DNA of 22,085 nt from a virus: positions 64,001-86,085 of IMG/VR virus record IMGVR_UViG_3300048839_000489; one strand, given 5' to 3'. Below are positions 19,987-22,085 of the stretch, piece after piece. Position 1 is the first letter of the stretch; each line of letters begins with the position of its first letter. The notes beneath the pieces were generated by a model that saw only the letters and a program-made list of their open reading frames with translations, did no database searches and was not told the origin of the DNA. Position numbers and translations under genes: made by a program.

Positions 19987-20046
19987 AGACTGCTTCAATT
20001 AGTATCCATAAAAGGGAAAGTTGATTTGGTTTGCTGTTAGCAGTCT
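19987..20046 (-). ncRNA. ACAGCAA hairpin element, copy C
   Basis: RNA order: AGACTGCT (20046-20039), 1 nt, ACAGCAA (20037-20031), about 36 nt, closing AGCAGTCT (19994-19987), 8 bp. It begins 2 nt after the tRNA-Lys(CUU) 3' end and ends 5 nt before tRNA-Ile(GAU). Confidence 0.65.
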
Positions 20047-20048
20047 TG

Positions 20049-20122
20049 TGGCACTGAGAGGACTCGAACCTCCGACACGATGATTAAGAGTCATCTGCTC
20101 TAACCAACTGAGCTACAGAGCC
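20049..20122 (-). tRNA. tRNA-Lys(CUU)
   Basis: D-arm GCTC/GAGC, anticodon loop CTCTTAA, T-loop TTCGAGT, discriminator A. The acceptor GGCTCTG/CAGTGCC has one U-U mismatch at 4-69. Confidence 0.9.
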
Positions 20123-20253
20123 ATATTATTTTGTAAACCGGATAGGTTTCTTCTATCCTAAGATAATGAAAGTATAAAAAAGCTAGTGTTGGTATGCAAG
20201 CTAAAATAACAATCACTAACAGTAGAATTACACATAAGATTATTTTTTTTCAT
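20100..20253 (-). CDS. Small membrane protein with an A8 frameshift site at its start
   Basis: The ATG at 20253 has AAAGGA about 6 nt upstream and is followed at once by eight A (20250-20243). In the annotated frame the product is a 31-residue, non-hydrophobic peptide ending at 20158. If one A is skipped, the frame reads MKKIILCVILLLVIVILACI and onward, a basic start and strong membrane span. It then has a polar tail (HYLRIEETYPVYKIIW) and ends inside tRNA-Lys(CUU) at 20100. The second reading matches the other tiny membrane genes of the array. It may use transcriptional or ribosomal slippage on the A-run, be a broken gene, or reflect a homopolymer sequencing error. Coordinates here give the shifted reading. 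Confidence 0.45.
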
Positions 20254-20268
20254 TGCTTCCTTTCTAGG

Positions 20269-20336
20269 CGGTCAGTAAAGGAGTCGAACCCTTTCATACG
20301 GATTTGGAGTCCGCTTTGCTCCACAGCATACTAACC
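20269..20336 (-). tRNA. tRNA-Trp(CCA), short D-loop
   Basis: Acceptor GGTTAGT/ACTGACC, anticodon loop CTCCAAA, T-loop TTCGACT, discriminator G. Only 68 nt: the D-loop is reduced to GTGG between TGCT and AGCA. Confidence 0.9.
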
Positions 20337-20341
20337 ACAGG

Positions 20342-20413
20342 AGGACAAGCTGAGAATCGAACTCAGACTCTATTCTTACCAAGAATATGTGCTACCTTTA
20401 CCACTACAAGTCC
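20342..20413 (-). tRNA. tRNA-Thr(GGU) with acceptor mismatches
   Basis: Anticodon stem TATTC/GAATA around TTGGTAA, T-arm CTGAG/CTCAG, discriminator U. Acceptor GGACTTG against CTTGTCC has U-U at 5-68 and 6-67, the same two mismatches as tRNA-Leu(CAA). Confidence 0.9.
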
Positions 20414-20415
20414 AT

Positions 20416-20481
20416 GACGGTTTTTCTTTTCAAAGACACAACCAGAGCTCCCAATGAGATGCTTGTGTACGAGGAACCGTC
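20416..20481 (-). ncRNA. Inter-tRNA structured spacer F
   Basis: Closed by GACGGTT (20481-20475) with AACCGTC (20422-20416), 7 bp. A nested ACACAA/TTGTGT stem lies inside. A second small hairpin (CTCT/AGAG enclosing GAGC/GCTC) lies at about 20484-20512, between this element and tRNA-Ala. No ACAGCAA. Confidence 0.5.
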
Positions 20482-20518
20482 GAAACTCTCGGAGCAGTGC
20501 TCGTCAGCAGAGGCTCAG

Positions 20519-20592
20519 TGGATGTGACAGGACTCGAACCTGCAACCCTCTCCGTGCAAAGGAAATGCTCTCCCAATTAGAGCTACACACCC
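20519..20592 (-). tRNA. tRNA-Ala(UGC)
   Basis: Acceptor GGGTGTG/CACATCC, anticodon loop TTTGCAC, T-arm GCAGG/CCTGT, discriminator A. Confidence 0.94.
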
Positions 20593-20603
20593 AAAATATT
20601 TTT

Positions 20604-20921
20604 TTATTTCTTATATAAATCTTCGTAAGTTTTTATGTTGTGACAGTTTGAACAGAGAAGTTGAAGTGTTGTTATGTTTACCTTACCCAATAAAATTAGT
20701 TGATGAAGCCTAGCCCCCTTTTCAGTAGCAAGAATTCCTTTGTTTCCTCTTCTTAGTGGAACTATGTGATCTATTTCAAGAGCCCTTACATCATCTTTAT
20801 ATCCACACCTAACACACTTACCTCCAAGCAACTCTATAACTTTATGTTTGTTCATGACCCTGTATTTTCTATGAGCCGTTCTTTGATACTCTTTTCTTTT
20901 TTCTTTGTCAATAATAGGCAT
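20604..20921 (-). CDS. HNH endonuclease
   Basis: 105 residues. The HNH core is GGKCVRCG (C36, C39), LEIDHIVPLRRGN (D51, H52) and LQLLCSNCHNIKT (C90, C93, H94), a treble-clef fold with structural zinc. The N-terminus is basic and helical (KEKRKEYQRTAHRKYRVMNKHK), as in free-standing homing HNH enzymes of phages. AAGGA precedes the ATG at 9 nt. It is inserted between tRNA-Ala and tRNA-Val and may have brought in neighbouring tRNAs by homing or recombination. No intron is seen. It could also be a nicking enzyme for packaging, but it is not near terminase genes. Confidence 0.88.
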   Translation of the reverse strand: MPIIDKEKRKEYQRTAHRKYRVMNKHKVIELLGGKCVRCGYKDDVRALEIDHIVPLRRGNKGILATEKGARLHQLILLGKVNITTLQLLCSNCHNIKTYEDLYKK

Positions 20922-20943
20922 TTTAATATGTCCTTAAGTTAAG

Positions 20944-21016
20944 TGGACAACCAGAGACTTGAACTCCGAACCTTCTCTGTGTAAAAGAGATACTCTGACC
21001 ATTGAGTTAGTTGTCC
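20944..21016 (-). tRNA. tRNA-Val(UAC)
   Basis: Acceptor GGACAAC/GTTGTCC, anticodon loop TTTACAC, T-arm CGGAG/CTCTG, discriminator A. Confidence 0.94.
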
Positions 21017-21026
21017 ATACTCGGAA

Positions 21027-21278
21027 TTATCCGAGTTCGTCCTCGTCATCTTCGGCTGACTCCGCCAAAAGTCTTGAAATAACTTTATCGTAGTAGCCCA
21101 TCATTTCAAGGTGGCTATCAGCCTCCCTTGATTTTGAGTCTGCGTAATCATAGTTACCGTTTGTTCGAGCGTTGCTTGCTTTTTCAGTGCATTCATTGTA
21201 CTTTTTAGCGTGCTTATCGTAAGCCGCCTGAGCTCTTTCCAACGGAGTTCCGAACAAATTACCAAAAAAACCTGACAT
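21027..21278 (-). CDS. Small charged unknown protein
   Basis: 83 residues, ATG at 21278 with AAGGAG at 8 nt. The start is short and glycine/phenylalanine-rich (MSGFFGNLFGTP). Helical segments then follow, rich in Ala, Lys, Glu and Asp (RAQAAYDKHAKKYNECTEKA; ADSKSREADSHLEMMGYYDKVI). The tail is strongly acidic (ESAEDDEDELG). It probably forms a helical hairpin or coiled coil. No family recognised. It sits alone between tRNA-Val and tRNA-Phe. Confidence 0.65.
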   Translation of the reverse strand: MSGFFGNLFGTPLERAQAAYDKHAKKYNECTEKASNARTNGNYDYADSKSREADSHLEMMGYYDKVISRLLAESAEDDEDELG

Positions 21279-21317
21279 AGATTAATCTCCTTTTCTTACT
21301 AAATTTTTACTTACTAG

Positions 21318-21389
21318 TGCGACCAGAAGGTAACGATCCTTCCTACTCGATTCTTCAGATCGAAGCTAATCCGTCTCAGCTACAGTCGC
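21318..21389 (-). tRNA. tRNA-Phe(GAA) with unusual T-loop
   Basis: Acceptor GCGACTG/TGGTCGC, anticodon stem TCGAT/ATCGA around CTGAAGA, T-stem GAAGG/CCTTC, discriminator A. The T-loop is ATCGTTA, with A54 and U58 instead of the universal U54 and A58. Confidence 0.85.
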
Positions 21390-21536
21390 AAAGCCTCTAT
21401 TTTTTTTCTTCTTTACTTTATCTGCTCTTTTTATAATAATCTCTTGAATTAGAAAGGTGCTTTTTCCAGAGACTACCATTCCGTTCCTTTTCTTACGTCT
21501 TTTCTTATCGCGGCTGTTTGCTTTGTTTATCTTCAT
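21366..21536 (-). CDS. 56-residue basic protein overlapping tRNA-Phe
   Basis: The ATG at 21536 opens a 56-residue frame. It has a very basic N-terminus (KANSRDKKRRKKRNG), then MVVSGKSTFLIQEIIIKRADKV, then more lysines. I recognise the RKKRNGM.V.G.S.F.IQE...KRA pattern from small unannotated phage proteins. The last eight codons lie inside tRNA-Phe. The promoter at 21549-21577 would start RNA only about 6 nt before the ATG, so translation would be nearly leaderless. Alternatively it depends on read-through from upstream, or on the internal ATG (residue 20), which has AAGGAA before it. Probably nucleic-acid-binding; no function known. Confidence 0.55.
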   Translation of the reverse strand: MKINKANSRDKKRRKKRNGMVVSGKSTFLIQEIIIKRADKVKKKKNRGFATVAETD

Positions 21537-21548
21537 CGTTATAATCCA

Positions 21549-21577
21549 ATTATACTACATATGCCCTACTTAGTCAA
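21549..21577 (-). promoter_or_regulatory. Promoter within the end of the upstream gene
   Basis: TTGACT (21577-21572), 17 nt, TATAAT (21554-21549) on the minus strand; one mismatch in the -35. The -35 lies within the last codons of the gene at 21566-21844. It drives the basic 56-residue gene and the tRNA array from tRNA-Phe onward. Confidence 0.85.
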
Positions 21578-21844
21578 TACTTTTACATTAGAAGAAGATA
21601 AGTATTCCCTTTCTAGCAGTGATACTAAATCATAATCTTCTATAAAGTACAGGCTAGTGCCTTCTACAAAGTTGCCTATAAGCTGTCCCAGGCGCAGTTC
21701 TGGGTAGGTCTGCCAAAGACTTAGAAGTCTAGCTATTACAGCCTTCTTTTCTTCCTGCGTAACAGCCCTTCTATATGTCCTTCTTTGGCTATCTACATCA
21801 TAACCCAATTCTTCGAGTATCACGTCTTGCTTAGATTTGCCCAT
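21566..21844 (-). CDS. Unknown phage protein with RLGQLI motif
   Basis: 92 residues from the ATG at 21844, with GAGG about 6 nt upstream. It starts MGKSKQDVILEELGYDVDSQRRTYR, then a helix with LLSLWQTYPELRLGQLIGNFVEG, then FIEDYDLVSLLEREY. The LW...PELRLGQLI.N......F...D..L...L arrangement is common in phage and bacterial small proteins of unknown function (DUF1040/YihD-like in part). It probably folds as a helical bundle. The stop overlaps a promoter for downstream genes. The gene stands between tRNA-Arg and that promoter. Confidence 0.75.
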   Translation of the reverse strand: MGKSKQDVILEELGYDVDSQRRTYRRAVTQEEKKAVIARLLSLWQTYPELRLGQLIGNFVEGTSLYFIEDYDLVSLLEREYLSSSNVKVLTK

Positions 21845-21871
21845 TAGTTACCTCACTTTTCTTTTCAATAG

Positions 21872-21944
21872 CGCACTCAGAAGGAATCGAACCCTCACTC
21901 GTATAGTCCGTAGCTATATGTTTTATCCATTAAACTATGAGTGC
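21872..21944 (-). tRNA. tRNA-Arg(ACG)
   Basis: Acceptor GCACTCA/TGAGTGC, anticodon loop CTACGGA, T-arm GAGGG/CCTTC, discriminator G. A34 would need host TadA to become inosine. Confidence 0.94.
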
Positions 21945-21947
21945 ATA

Positions 21948-22027
21948 ATGCAGGAGGCTGGAACGTTTATACGGAGTAGTTACTTTTCTTACGTTATCTT
22001 TCCGTGACCGCACTTGTGATCCTGCAT
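21948..22027 (-). ncRNA. Inter-tRNA structured spacer E
   Basis: Closed by ATGCAGGA (22027-22020) with TCCTGCAT (21955-21948), 8 bp perfect, spanning 80 nt. It starts 2 nt after tRNA-Cys and ends 3 nt before tRNA-Arg, filling the gap exactly. No ACAGCAA motif. Confidence 0.5.
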
Positions 22028-22029
22028 AG

Positions 22030-22085
22030 AGAGCCTAATGGGAGTCGAACCCATAGTCACGGTTTTGCAGACCGTAGCCTTTACC
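22030..22085 (-). tRNA. tRNA-Cys(GCA), 5' end outside window
   Basis: The visible part has anticodon stem ACGGT/ACCGT around CTGCAAA, T-arm ATGGG/CCCAT with TTCGACT, acceptor 3' strand TAGGCTC and discriminator U. The 5' acceptor and part of the D-arm lie beyond the edge. Confidence 0.9.

Noticed and set aside
15025-22085. CRISPR array or tandem direct repeats from the regular hairpin spacing
   Set aside because: Stem sequences differ between copies and spacing is set by tRNA and small genes, not by constant repeats and spacers.

Overview
The window looks like part of a large, virulent-type tailed-phage genome. Every gene I can support lies on the minus strand. The genes are tightly packed, with many stop/start overlaps of the TAATG type. 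The DNA is AT-rich, Shine-Dalgarno sequences are strong (AAGGAG, AGGAGG), and promoters are of the TTGACA-17 nt-TATAAT type. Together these suggest a phage of a low-GC, probably Gram-positive host; the host is inference. No structural, lysis or integration genes are present.

Layout, given by coordinate while transcription runs from high to low numbers. (1) 1-2092: a glycan-type cassette of glycosyltransferase (cut by the window edge), SAM methyltransferase and HAD-like hydrolase. (2) 2092-4238: small zinc-binding and unknown proteins plus a deoxynucleotide monophosphate kinase. (3) 4249-14951: a replication and recombination block with 3'-5' exonuclease, HTH protein, Cas4/RecB-like Fe-S nuclease, Holliday-junction-resolvase-like nuclease, DnaB helicase, gp32-like SSB, RecA, MT-A70 adenine methyltransferase, a caspase-like protein of unknown role and a family A DNA polymerase. 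(4) 15025-22085: an array of 19 tRNA genes (the last cut by the window edge) mixed with very small, mostly membrane-protein genes, an HNH endonuclease, an RlaP-type nucleotidyltransferase and a DUF2828/Ro60-like protein with a complete vWA metal site.

The most unusual part is region 4. Most spacers between tRNAs are not random. They are closed by 6-9 bp terminal stems that usually begin 2-4 nt after a tRNA 3' end. Five spacers share one architecture: stem, 1-2 nt, ACAGCAA, variable loop, closing stem. Stem sequences differ between copies but stay paired. The fifth copy is in the leader of the Ro60-like gene, and its closing stem contains that gene's Shine-Dalgarno. A further ~160-nt RNA closed by an 8-bp GC-rich stem lies just downstream of that gene. 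With RlaP in the same array, this suggests a phage RNA-repair or RNA-surveillance module: tRNAs, RlaP, a Ro-like ring protein and Y-RNA-like partners. This system is inferred and untested.

Several tRNAs are also odd. Two Leu tRNAs have class I variable loops, three tRNAs have U-U mismatches in the acceptor stem, one has an inverted T-loop pair, and one has C33. The polymerase mRNA seems to use a hairpin to bring a distant Shine-Dalgarno next to a TTG start. Two promoters are near-identical copies, and a 330-nt untranslated region downstream of one of them is rich in hairpins with a possible pseudoknot.
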